7,066 bases of DNA from Alphaproteobacteria bacterium (GTDB taxonomy: Bacteria; Pseudomonadota; Alphaproteobacteria; Rickettsiales; Rickettsiaceae). Below the pieces are notes generated by a model. The model was not told where the DNA came from. It did no database searches and was given only the letters and a program-made list of their open reading frames with translations. This document shows positions 1 through 6,763 of the stretch, in pieces. The DNA lies in assembly GCA_020630305.1 (NCBI GenBank), contig JAHDBQ010000043.1, positions 1-7,066 of the forward strand, in the 5' to 3' direction. Numbering within the stretch: position 1 is the stretch's first letter; every line of letters starts with the position of its first letter. A program made the position numbers and the translations under genes.

Positions 1-3000
1 AGCAGCATCTTCTTGCTGGTCCTCTTGGGGCTCTAAGAAATCATATAATTCACCTTTACCCTTGTCATCCATTTGTGATTTTTTTGAGCTTGAATCATAA
101 TCATTCATGAAATTAATTGCTTTCTTGGAATTGTGCTTAGAGATTATCTCCTTAGTTCTTTCTGTGGGCTTTAGGCCATCATCTAATAAAATTTTTGCAA
201 TTTTTAGGTTAGGTGTATTAGTATTAAAAACCTCATCAAGTAAAGAGTCGCCTTTTGGGTCAGTTGCATATTTTGCACCCGAATCTCTAAGTAGTTTAAA
301 CATTTCTGTTTGACCTTTACCAAGTGAATAGAATAATGGAATCACACCTTTTGTGTTAGGTTTGTTAATATCCGCTTCTGCATCAATAAGCATTTTCATT
401 ATAAATGTATTATTTGCGGATATTGCTGCAAATACAGGCCTAAAACCATTATTAGATTCGGCATTTACATCTGCTTCATAATTGATCAGTGTCTTTACAA
501 GAGCTGCAGATTTAAAACGAATTGCATTAAATATTGGTGTGAATCCATTTACATCAGGAACATTAATATTTATTCCACTTTTAATTAGGTGCAAAGCAAT
601 ATCTTCGTAATTATATTGCGCCGCAATATTAAGAGCATTCCCAGCTTTCTTTGTTAGCTGGTTTATATCGACGCCATTTTCTTGAAGAGTCTTGATTGCG
701 TCCAAATCGCCCATTACTGTCGACGTAAAAAACTTATTCTGGTCAGATGTTTTTTCTTGGGTAATTGTTATTAATTTTTGATTCTCTTTTAGCTTTCCAG
801 TTGCTTGATCTAATAACTTTGAAATAGATGCATTACTTTCATTTACTTTATCTAATGCAGTTTGCAGGGCATTTAATTTCTGACTATCTTTGGTTGCTTC
901 TATTTCTTTTTTAATTTGCTCCTCAGCAGCTTTATTGCTCTCGAGTCCCGCTTTAAAACCTTTGATGCTTCTATGCAATGCACTCTCCATGCTTAACAAA
1001 TTCAGCAACAAGCAATATCCAGAATCATTTGTTATGTCAATATTAGCATTATTCTTTAATAACAAAGATATAGCTTCCGTGTTATTAATTGTAGAGGCTA
1101 GTAATAATGCAGAATTACCTGCACTGTCAACTGCATTAATATCAGCTTTGTGTTTGATAAGAAGTTTTATAAACTCCATATTACCAGACTTTGCTGCGAG
1201 CATAAGTGGTGTAACTGTATTACCCATTGCCTTATTTACATCAGCACCATTTTTCAATGACTCTTTTGCCAGTTCAATATCTGCGTTATCAGCAGATATA
1301 AATAATTGATCTTGTGCAGATGTCTTTTCTAGCGTAGCTTCGGTTACTTCTTGGCTCAGAGCATAATTACTTTTCGCAAATGGAATTTGTTTTTTTAAGT
1401 GATTTAAATGCGATTTTAGGAGCTCTATTTTTGGATCTTGCTTCTCTTCCGGTTTTTGTGATTTTGTTATCTCTTCAATTTCCGCTTCTGCTTGTTTGAC
1501 ATTGGAGTTTAAGTTATCTAAAATCTCTTTGTTAGTGTTATTGATTTTTTTTACATGAAATAAAATAGGCTCTGCCTTCTGAGGCTTAATAGTCGAGTCA
1601 GCTCCTGCATCAAGCAAAAGTTTTACAGATGGTAAATCATATTTAGATGCTGCAATATATAATGCTGATTCGTTATGCTTATTTGTAATATTCACGTCGG
1701 CTTTATTTTCAATAAGAAATGAAATTATTTTAGGATCTATTTCTGACTGTTTTGACGCTACTATTAGTGGAGTATCTTGATCGCCACTTTTATCTTTCTT
1801 GTTAACCAGATGAGGATATTTTTTGACTATTCTTGTAATCGTAGTATAACCTGACCCTAAATGGTTATGTGCAATCGCGGGGAATAATATATTGTTACCA
1901 TGTTTTACCAAACCAGATTCTGCTTTATTTGCGCTATCTAATAAGTCCATTAGCCTAGTATCATTGCTTTTGCAAGCAAAATCATAAGCTGTAAGGCCTT
2001 TCTTTGATTTTACATTAATATCAATATTTGTTTTTGTTAAATATTCTAATGCGCTATATATGCGTCCCTTAATAGCATTAATGATTGGGTATTCGCCATT
2101 TTCTTGTTTTTCTTCTAGGTTTAAACCAAATTGCAGTAATAATTTTATCAAATTATCATTTTTTGTGCTCAAGGCAGTAAATAAAATGTTGTTAAGAACT
2201 GGGATATTTGTTTTGTTTTCTAATTCAACTTTTTCTAATTCATAGGCCTTTTCTTTATATTCTTCTTGAGATATTTTTTTCTCTTCTAAGGCTTGCACTA
2301 GTGCAGTCATTTCCGTTTGATATTTTTCCATTTTTTCGAGCTGCTCTAAATTACCAAGTAATAATAGCTTGATCATTTTTGCATCATTTGCCGCGGCTGC
2401 GTAATTAATTGCATTATGTTTTTCGCTAGATAATTCTGCAACATCAACTCCTTTTTTAAGCAACTTGTCTACTATTTCGTACTGTCCTTTATTTGCAGCA
2501 TAATGCAGTAGAGATATTTTGTATCCGTGGTCGCCAATTTTTATATCTTTTATTTCTTCAATAGTTAGGGTATCGATTAAAACTTTTGCAGCTTCATATT
2601 TATGGCCAAAAATTGCTGTTAATAATAAAGGCTTTCCGTTAGATAGATCTGTTCCCTTTAGACCATTATCAACAAAAATTTGTAATATTTTTTCAGAATT
2701 ATTATGTACAGCAAGATTTACTATGCTACTTCCTGCATTTAAATTATCTTTAAAAGTAGCGCCATGTTTAATTAATAATTTAGCTAGTTTTTCGTTATTT
2801 GAAGTAACCGCTCTGTATAATGGGGAGCTGCTTTTGAATTTCTCATTTGGATTTGCGCCCAGTTCAAGCAATGCTTCTGCTATACTCAGGTCTTTTAGAT
2901 CAATCGCGCATTTAAGCGGAGGTCTTGTATTACCTATTGCTTGAAGAGGCGCACCTTCTGCAACTATTTTTTTAATTTCAGCTATGTTTTGGTCTTTAAT

Positions 3001-3384
3001 ATGCTTGTCAATATTCTTTGAATAATTGCGTAGCATTGTTATGATCTCATTTGTATTGTCTATCTCATTAATTTTTCCATCCGCCTGCTTTACTTTTTGG
3101 GTTTCAACAGTTTCCCTGCTGATGAATATTTTTGCCTGCGCTAATTCTTGCTGAGTTATACCGTCCTTGAGAATTGCTTTTAATTCTACGAGATTACCAT
3201 CTTTAAGGGCGTGCCTTAGCTTTGAATCTTTAGCTAATTTATCGCATGATTTATTCGATTTGAATATGTCTATATAACCTTCTGCGATAGATTTTCTTGT
3301 GGCTGATTTATTAATAAGCGCATTTAATTCTTTTAATTTTTCCTCTGGTGTAATAGTTTTTTGCTTATTTGTAGTTTTACTCAT
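1..3384 (-). CDS. Giant ankyrin-repeat protein with coiled-coil linkers, 3' end cut by the window
   Basis: The frame runs 1,128 codons from ATG at 3384-3382 without a stop and is still open at base 1, so the C-terminus is missing. The start is supported by a GGGAGA ribosome binding site 6 nt upstream. There is no signal peptide or membrane segment. Residues 1-125 are a lysine-rich helical region without clear repeats. Ankyrin-like repeats then form four blocks: about 126-344, 393-600, 687-790 and 878-1090. Good examples are TPLMLAAKSGNMEFIKLLI (725-743), SLLHYAANKGQYEIVDKLL (291-309) and SALYIAASKYDLPSVKLLL (573-591); others are quite degenerate. Charged Glu/Lys/Gln-rich predicted coiled coils (about 345-392, 612-686, 800-876) separate the blocks. 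The last visible residues are acidic (FLEPQEDQQEDAA). Ankyrin repeats mediate protein-protein binding; the partner is unknown. Members of this class in Rickettsiales (for example AnkA, RARP-2) are secreted effectors, so a host-directed role is plausible but inferred. It follows a virB6-like gene, same strand, 274 bp away. Confidence 0.93.
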   Translation of the reverse strand, partial: MSKTTNKQKTITPEEKLKELNALINKSATRKSIAEGYIDIFKSNKSCDKLAKDSKLRHALKDGNLVELKAILKDGITQQELAQAKIFISRETVETQKVKQADGKINEIDNTNEIITMLRNYSKNIDKHIKDQNIAEIKKIVAEGAPLQAIGNTRPPLKCAIDLKDLSIAEALLELGANPNEKFKSSSPLYRAVTSNNEKLAKLLIKHGATFKDNLNAGSSIVNLAVHNNSEKILQIFVDNGLKGTDLSNGKPLLLTAIFGHKYEAAKVLIDTLTIEEIKDIKIGDHGYKISLLHYAANKGQYEIVDKLLKKGVDVAELSSEKHNAINYAAAANDAKMIKLLLLGNLEQLEKMEKYQTEMTALVQALEEKKISQEEYKEKAYELEKVELENKTNIPVLNNILFTALSTKNDNLIKLLLQFGLNLEEKQENGEYPIINAIKGRIYSALEYLTKTNIDINVKSKKGLTAYDFACKSNDTRLMDLLDSANKAESGLVKHGNNILFPAIAHNHLGSGYTTITRIVKKYPHLVNKKDKSGDQDTPLIVASKQSEIDPKIISFLIENKADVNITNKHNESALYIAASKYDLPSVKLLLDAGADSTIKPQKAEPILFHVKKINNTNKEILDNLNSNVKQAEAEIEEITKSQKPEEKQDPKIELLKSHLNHLKKQIPFAKSNYALSQEVTEATLEKTSAQDQLFISADNADIELAKESLKNGADVNKAMGNTVTPLMLAAKSGNMEFIKLLIKHKADINAVDSAGNSALLLASTINNTEAISLLLKNNANIDITNDSGYCLLLNLLSMESALHRSIKGFKAGLESNKAAEEQIKKEIEATKDSQKLNALQTALDKVNESNASISKLLDQATGKLKENQKLITITQEKTSDQNKFFTSTVMGDLDAIKTLQENGVDINQLTKKAGNALNIAAQYNYEDIALHLIKSGININVPDVNGFTPIFNAIRFKSAALVKTLINYEADVNAESNNGFRPVFAAISANNTFIMKMLIDAEADINKPNTKGVIPLFYSLGKGQTEMFKLLRDSGAKYATDPKGDSLLDEVFNTNTPNLKIAKILLDDGLKPTERTKEIISKHNSKKAINFMNDYDSSSKKSQMDDKGKGELYDFLEPQEDQQEDAA
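115..753 (-). other. Ankyrin block 4 (residues about 878-1090)
   Basis: About six units: DLDAIKTLQENGVDINQLT (893-911), NALNIAAQYNYEDIALHLIK (916-935), NGFTPIFNAIRFKSAALVK with YEADVN (946-974), NGFRPVFAAISANNTFIMK with AEADIN (979-1007), GVIPLFYSLGKGQTEMFKLL (1013-1032) and a divergent unit GDSLLDEVFN / LKIAKILLDDG (1045-1070). The two consecutive NGF-x-P units suggest local duplication. A non-repetitive, charged tail follows to the window edge. Confidence 0.75.
1015..1326 (-). other. Ankyrin block 3 (residues about 687-790)
   Basis: Three to four units with the best consensus match in the protein: ELAKESLKNGADVNKAMGNT (704-723), TPLMLAAKSGNMEFIKLLIK followed by HKADINAVD (725-753), and SALLLASTINNTEAISLLLK followed by NNANIDITN (758-786). 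It begins just after an EKTSAQDQ junction (686-693) that recurs before block 4. It ends in SGYCLLLNLLSME, which passes into a long helical linker. Confidence 0.8.
1585..2208 (-). other. Ankyrin block 2 (residues about 393-600)
   Basis: About six units, the most degenerate of the four blocks. Recognisable ones are FTALSTKNDNLIKLLLQFG (402-420), the pair TPLIVASK / KIISFLIENKADVN (538-565), and ESALYIAASKYDLPSVKLLL with DAGAD (572-596). The unit at about 498-530 carries an extra loop (HNHLGSGYTT), so it is longer than the canonical 33 residues. The block ends at STIKPQ before a long charged linker. Confidence 0.7.
2353..3009 (-). other. Ankyrin block 1 (residues about 126-344)
   Basis: About six or seven ankyrin-like units. 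They include PPLKCAIDLKDLSIAEALLE followed by LGANPN (155-180), SPLYRAVTSNNEKLAKLLI followed by KHGAT (188-210), and ISLLHYAANKGQYEIVDKLL (290-309). The unit at 250-283 has lost the usual loop glycines and ends in an Ile/Glu-rich stretch. The block opens with a repeat ending IGNTRPPL (150-157), which resembles MGNTVTPL at the start of block 3. Boundaries were estimated by eye. Confidence 0.75.
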
Positions 3385-3390
3385 GATAAT

Positions 3391-3396
3391 TCTCCC
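3391..3396 (-). promoter_or_regulatory. Ribosome binding site of the ankyrin gene
   Basis: On the minus strand the sequence GGGAGA stands 6 nt before the ATG at 3384-3382. It is the only purine-rich Shine-Dalgarno-like motif near the beginning of the long frame and decides the start. Confidence 0.75.
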
Positions 3397-3439
3397 AAAT
3401 TTTTTGTTTAGTTAACTGTAATATTTTAAAAGCACTACT

Positions 3440-3454
3440 CAATCTAGTAGATTG
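3440..3454. promoter_or_regulatory. Palindrome upstream of the ankyrin gene, possible operator
   Basis: The sequence CAATCTA-G-TAGATTG is a perfect inverted repeat with 7-bp arms about one central base. One mismatch out from it, two further pairs (AC...GT) match, giving nearly 10-bp arms. It lies 55 bp upstream of the ankyrin start codon and a few bases downstream of the best -10-like hexamer, a usual place for a repressor site. The centre is too tight for a good RNA hairpin, so a DNA-binding dimer site is the better reading. The regulator is unknown. Confidence 0.4.
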
Positions 3455-3460
3455 GGTTAG

Positions 3461-3491
3461 ATCATATTATCAGTAAAATTTAAATCATCAA
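3461..3491 (-). promoter_or_regulatory. Weak candidate sigma-70 promoter for the ankyrin gene
   Basis: On the minus strand TTGATG (3491-3486) is followed after 19 nt by TATGAT (3466-3461), which matches TATAAT at five of six positions. An overlapping alternative -10, GATAAT (3471-3466), also matches at five of six but leaves only 14 nt. Neither spacing is ideal, and AT-rich DNA yields such hexamers by chance, so this is tentative. Confidence 0.25.
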
Positions 3492-3658
3492 GTGAAAAAA
3501 ATGATATGATAAACAATTGTTAGTTATGTAAAATTAATGATAATTTTTAATGCGATATTGAGAGTTTTTTTTATATTTTAGAATTGAAAAAAGATTTTAA
3601 GCTTAATTTATCCTGTGCAGGCCTTCTGGGGATTCTCAGGCTTATCATACAGAATCAT

Positions 3659-6600
3659 TTAGTCATCTTTTTTATCTTGCTCTTTTCTTTTGCGCATCAA
3701 TTCTTTCTCTTCCTTCTCCCTTCTCTTTCTTCCTATTTCTTCACGGGATTTGCGCTCCTGTAATTCTTTTTTCATTCTATTTTCTTGCATTAGCATTTGC
3801 TGCCTTCTTTCTTCACGTTGCCTGCTTAGCTCTCTATCTTTACTTCCTCTAGAGCTTCCTGCGCCGCTTCTATTAAGCAATGAATCTATTTGGTTTGTTG
3901 GCAATTTATTTTTGCCTGTATATTTACCATCTAAAACTTTTATATTATTATCATGCTTTCTGTCAATACCATCTTTTAAGTCTTTCTTTACGTTGCCAAG
4001 CTCTGAAGGTCCTATTGCTTTTTTTACTATACTAGAAATTTTTTTAATTTTATTCTTTTTATATGCCTTTTTTTCTGCTTTTTGATATTTAGAATCGATG
4101 AGCTGATGGTGATCTTTAATAGCTCTTTGAGTTTTAGTATCACCCAAGAAACCATCAATATCTTTTCTCTGGTTATCACTCAAAGAATTATAATCCGTCC
4201 CGAATTTAATGCGAGCCATTTCATCTGGAATTTCTCTTACATCTTTATTAGACAATGTATAGGCAGTATCTTTAGCAATCTTATTGCGCCTTAATCCTGT
4301 TATTGAAGGATCAATATCCTTCTTTAAGTTCTCAGCAAGCAGAGCTCTGTAATTTTTTGTTGCGCCAGATAGCTTAGGCGAATTACCCATTTTTTCTCTT
4401 TTTTCTGACAAACTACTATTCAATGAATCTTTTAAGCCCCTACTGAGCTTAGCACCTTTTGAAGGAGTAGCTTTTTTCCAAGATTTTGATTTACCTGCGG
4501 CAGATTTTCCAGCGCTAGAACCGCCAGAACTAATTTTATCTGTTGCAACACCAGAAGCAACGTTACTGGTCCCTGATGGAGAATAGCCAGAGGATCTAAT
4601 GTCTCCGCCTGGAGAAGTTGATGCTGTAGCACTTCCTCTTGCGCCTCTGCCAGCTCCAGCCTTGTTTCTTGTGCCGCTAATTGCATTAGTAAATCTGTTT
4701 TTAGCATAACCTGCTTGCTGCGATAAATCAGAGCTCACTGCTTCAGCAGCTGAACCAAGGCTGGTGTTACCAGCTGCCCCAGCAATAAACTGACCAACAG
4801 ACATTGAAAGGCTATTGAATTTAGAAAGTAAGTATATTGCAACAATCAAGAAGAATAACCCATCTAATTGCACGAATTTACCATTCCAGAAATGTTTAAT
4901 TCTCGGCCAATCTTTAATTGGATGCAGGAATGGAAGGTCATAATATCTTTGCCCATAACATTGATATGCCGTGCAATGAGAATCACTTGTAGAATTATCA
5001 TTATTATGCGTAGAAAGATCAGCTGGGAGAGACATATCAGCTTCTTTTACAGGGTTCTCTGGATGTTTCGTATCATCTCCATGATCATTATGCTCATGTG
5101 CTATTGGCACTAATATAGGTTTTAGATCTCTAGTTAAATCGGCGCCTCCACGAGGAACTGGGAACCACCAATATAAAAGAGAGTCACCATTATATCTTCT
5201 GGATTTTCTAGCCTCCCCATCCATGTTATTCATTGTCTCTTTTACTGGAATTAGGTTTTGTTTACAAACCCTAAAGCCAAGCGATTGATATAACTCCTCC
5301 CTGATAATCATAGAAATAAATGTTAGTCCTACAAATAAGATAATAGGTTGAATTGCATAGGATAATAATTGTTTTAGCCAATTATCGAACAAGTTTTTGG
5401 TAATACCAAATAGCCAGAAACAAATAAATATTGGTCCCATAATGATTATCAGACCGATAATCAATAGAGCATTAAGATATATAACTGCCGCTTTAAAGAA
5501 AACTGTAATAATCCAGGCCATAGCAATAATATATATTATGATATATAGCCAGCCAAGCCAGTCTACAAATAATAAAGATAGTAGCTTGCTAAATGTTTGC
5601 GGGGCAATCATCATAGCAAGAAGTCCGGATGCTCCTGGGCCATTTCCAGATCCAGCTCTTTTGATCATTTCTATTATTTCTTCTAAGCCTTCGACAAAGA
5701 AAATAAATAAATAATCATTGAAAAATGCCCAGCTTGTTTCGGTTCCTATCAACAACGATACAATTATAATTTTTAAAATACGTATTACTAATTCGCTTTT
5801 AGTGAGTTGTATATGACCAGACAAAAATGCAAGAGCTGTGTAAATTACAAAAATAGTAAGCAGAGTTGCAACTGCAAATTGATAATTTGGGTTGCCTGCA
5901 ATCCCTAGGAATATATTCCTGATTATCCCACCTTCTTCGAATAAATCACCATTATTTTCCTCGCCTTGAGGGCGTCCAAACAAAAAGCTTTTGACCAGTT
6001 TTGTTACGAATGTAATTGGGTCAGCGTCAAGGGTTTTTACTCCAGAGCGAATAGTTAATTTATATTGCCCACCATTATCATTATAATATCTATCTAATAT
6101 CTTAAAATATAATTTTCCATCAGCATAGTCGCGTCTTTTATCATTGTCCGAATCATAATCATAATGAACTCCGCCAAAATTCACAAGATCGCCATTTGCA
6201 TCTATTCCTTGAACTTGCGGTCCGGGGTAATTGCCACCAAGATGCATTGTCTCTCCTAGCGGATCTCTTTTTCTTGATGTAGAAATGTTTGGATCATTTT
6301 CTACCTTAGTAAGCAGAGCATACAAACCAACACCGTTCTTCATCAAACATGGATAATTATTAATTTGAGCATCACGAGTTGGTGTATCCATCTGATCGCC
6401 AACCCAAGAGCACTCCCTAAATCTTTCTGCAATCTTGGGCAATGTATTTCTGTTATTGGCGCTGCCAAACCAAGGGGACCAGGCTGAAAGAACACTTTTG
6501 TCATTATTGCCTTTTTGTAGATCATGATCCCATTGTTCAACTGTAATAACAAGAGGATTACCATCAAGGCGATATTCTGAATCCACCCAAGATCCAACCT

Positions 6601-6763
6601 GGCGCGTGCCTCTGCTTAGTAATTTCATATCATCTTCAGAGTATCGCGCAGAAATGGTAGCTTTGCTATGACCAAAATCATCAGCATCAATACAATCCTC
6701 GCCGCTACAACCAGCAAGCATAAATAAGGTTAGTATAATAGAAAGTAATTTCTTATTTATCAT
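3659..6763 (-). CDS. virB6: VirB6/TrbL-family type IV secretion channel protein (lipoprotein, extended form)
   Basis: This is a 1,034-residue protein, about three times the roughly 300 residues of Agrobacterium VirB6. VirB6 forms part of the inner-membrane channel of type IV secretion systems. Residues 1-19 are a lipoprotein signal ending in the lipobox LAGC, with Cys19 as lipidated residue. A soluble domain follows (20-290) with CIDADDFG (24-31), Trp-rich stretches and Cys24, Cys118 and Cys139. The VirB6 core has strong hydrophobic segments near 297-315, 326-341, 402-421, 427-451, 466-487 and 634-648, plus a weaker one at 346-360. A hydrophilic insertion (488-632) with a histidine cluster separates the last two. 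The tail (650-1034) is Gly/Ser/Ala-rich, then strongly basic, and ends in an Arg/Lys/Glu-rich helix (975-1034). Topology is uncertain, but the basic tail suits the cytoplasm under the positive-inside rule. The gene overlaps the upstream frame by 11 bp and has a strong RBS. The pattern matches the multiple VirB6 paralogues of Rickettsiales; which paralogue this is cannot be told here. Confidence 0.9.
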   Translation of the reverse strand: MINKKLLSIILTLFMLAGCSGEDCIDADDFGHSKATISARYSEDDMKLLSRGTRQVGSWVDSEYRLDGNPLVITVEQWDHDLQKGNNDKSVLSAWSPWFGSANNRNTLPKIAERFRECSWVGDQMDTPTRDAQINNYPCLMKNGVGLYALLTKVENDPNISTSRKRDPLGETMHLGGNYPGPQVQGIDANGDLVNFGGVHYDYDSDNDKRRDYADGKLYFKILDRYYNDNGGQYKLTIRSGVKTLDADPITFVTKLVKSFLFGRPQGEENNGDLFEEGGIIRNIFLGIAGNPNYQFAVATLLTIFVIYTALAFLSGHIQLTKSELVIRILKIIIVSLLIGTETSWAFFNDYLFIFFVEGLEEIIEMIKRAGSGNGPGASGLLAMMIAPQTFSKLLSLLFVDWLGWLYIIIYIIAMAWIITVFFKAAVIYLNALLIIGLIIIMGPIFICFWLFGITKNLFDNWLKQLLSYAIQPIILFVGLTFISMIIREELYQSLGFRVCKQNLIPVKETMNNMDGEARKSRRYNGDSLLYWWFPVPRGGADLTRDLKPILVPIAHEHNDHGDDTKHPENPVKEADMSLPADLSTHNNDNSTSDSHCTAYQCYGQRYYDLPFLHPIKDWPRIKHFWNGKFVQLDGLFFLIVAIYLLSKFNSLSMSVGQFIAGAAGNTSLGSAAEAVSSDLSQQAGYAKNRFTNAISGTRNKAGAGRGARGSATASTSPGGDIRSSGYSPSGTSNVASGVATDKISSGGSSAGKSAAGKSKSWKKATPSKGAKLSRGLKDSLNSSLSEKREKMGNSPKLSGATKNYRALLAENLKKDIDPSITGLRRNKIAKDTAYTLSNKDVREIPDEMARIKFGTDYNSLSDNQRKDIDGFLGDTKTQRAIKDHHQLIDSKYQKAEKKAYKKNKIKKISSIVKKAIGPSELGNVKKDLKDGIDRKHDNNIKVLDGKYTGKNKLPTNQIDSLLNRSGAGSSRGSKDRELSRQREERRQQMLMQENRMKKELQERKSREEIGRKRREKEEKELMRKRKEQDKKDD
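4868..5302 (-). other. Hydrophilic insertion in the VirB6 membrane core (residues 488-632)
   Basis: About 145 residues without membrane segments sit between the hydrophobic helices at 466-487 and 634-648. The insertion carries three cysteines (500, 597, 602), a YWWFPVP motif (531-537) and the histidine/acid cluster HEHNDHGDDTKH (556-567). VirB6 proteins are known for a large central loop that contacts substrate DNA in Agrobacterium; whether this loop corresponds to that one is inference. Confidence 0.6.

Larger units (their letters stand above)
3385..3658. other. Intergenic control region between virB6-like and ankyrin genes
   Basis: This 274-bp gap is mostly very AT-rich. Reading on the minus strand from the virB6-like stop, it holds a short GC-richer patch (3611-3641) just after the stop, a run of six T (3586-3591), AT-only dyads, weak promoter-like hexamers (3461-3491), a 15-bp palindrome (3440-3454) and the RBS of the ankyrin gene. 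No reading frame of note lies in it. Its length, compared with the 11-bp overlap between the two upstream genes, suggests that the ankyrin gene has its own promoter. Confidence 0.6.

Noticed and set aside
2519..2944. Plus-strand open frame of 141 codons
   Set aside because: It lies antisense to the ankyrin gene and lacks a ribosome binding site. The opposite strand encodes clear ankyrin repeats over the whole stretch. The same holds for the frames at 107-313, 890-1309 and 2060-2245.
3512..3521. 10-bp palindrome AACAATTGTT
   Set aside because: It is short, A/T-dominated and does not extend outward. Without further copies or a nearby promoter it cannot be told from chance.
3530..3547. Hairpin AAAATTA-ATGA-TAATTTT
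   Set aside because: It is a perfect 7-bp stem but made only of A and T in very AT-rich DNA. It would be weak and is expected by chance.
3586..3641. Rho-independent terminator after the virB6-like gene
   Set aside because: There is a GC-richer patch (3611-3641) and a T-run downstream on the minus strand, but the best stem on that strand is only four pairs (GCCT/AGGC) with a long loop and is about 30 nt from the T-run.
3690..4085. Plus-strand frame of 131 codons rich in Ser and Leu
   Set aside because: It is the antisense reading of the Lys/Glu/Arg-rich tail of the virB6-like gene, whose purine-rich codons become Ser/Leu/Phe codons on the other strand.
4432..4707. Minus-strand 91-codon frame rich in Leu and Gln
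   Set aside because: It is an out-of-frame reading of the Gly/Ser/Ala-rich low-complexity tail region of the virB6-like gene, fully contained in it and without a ribosome binding site.
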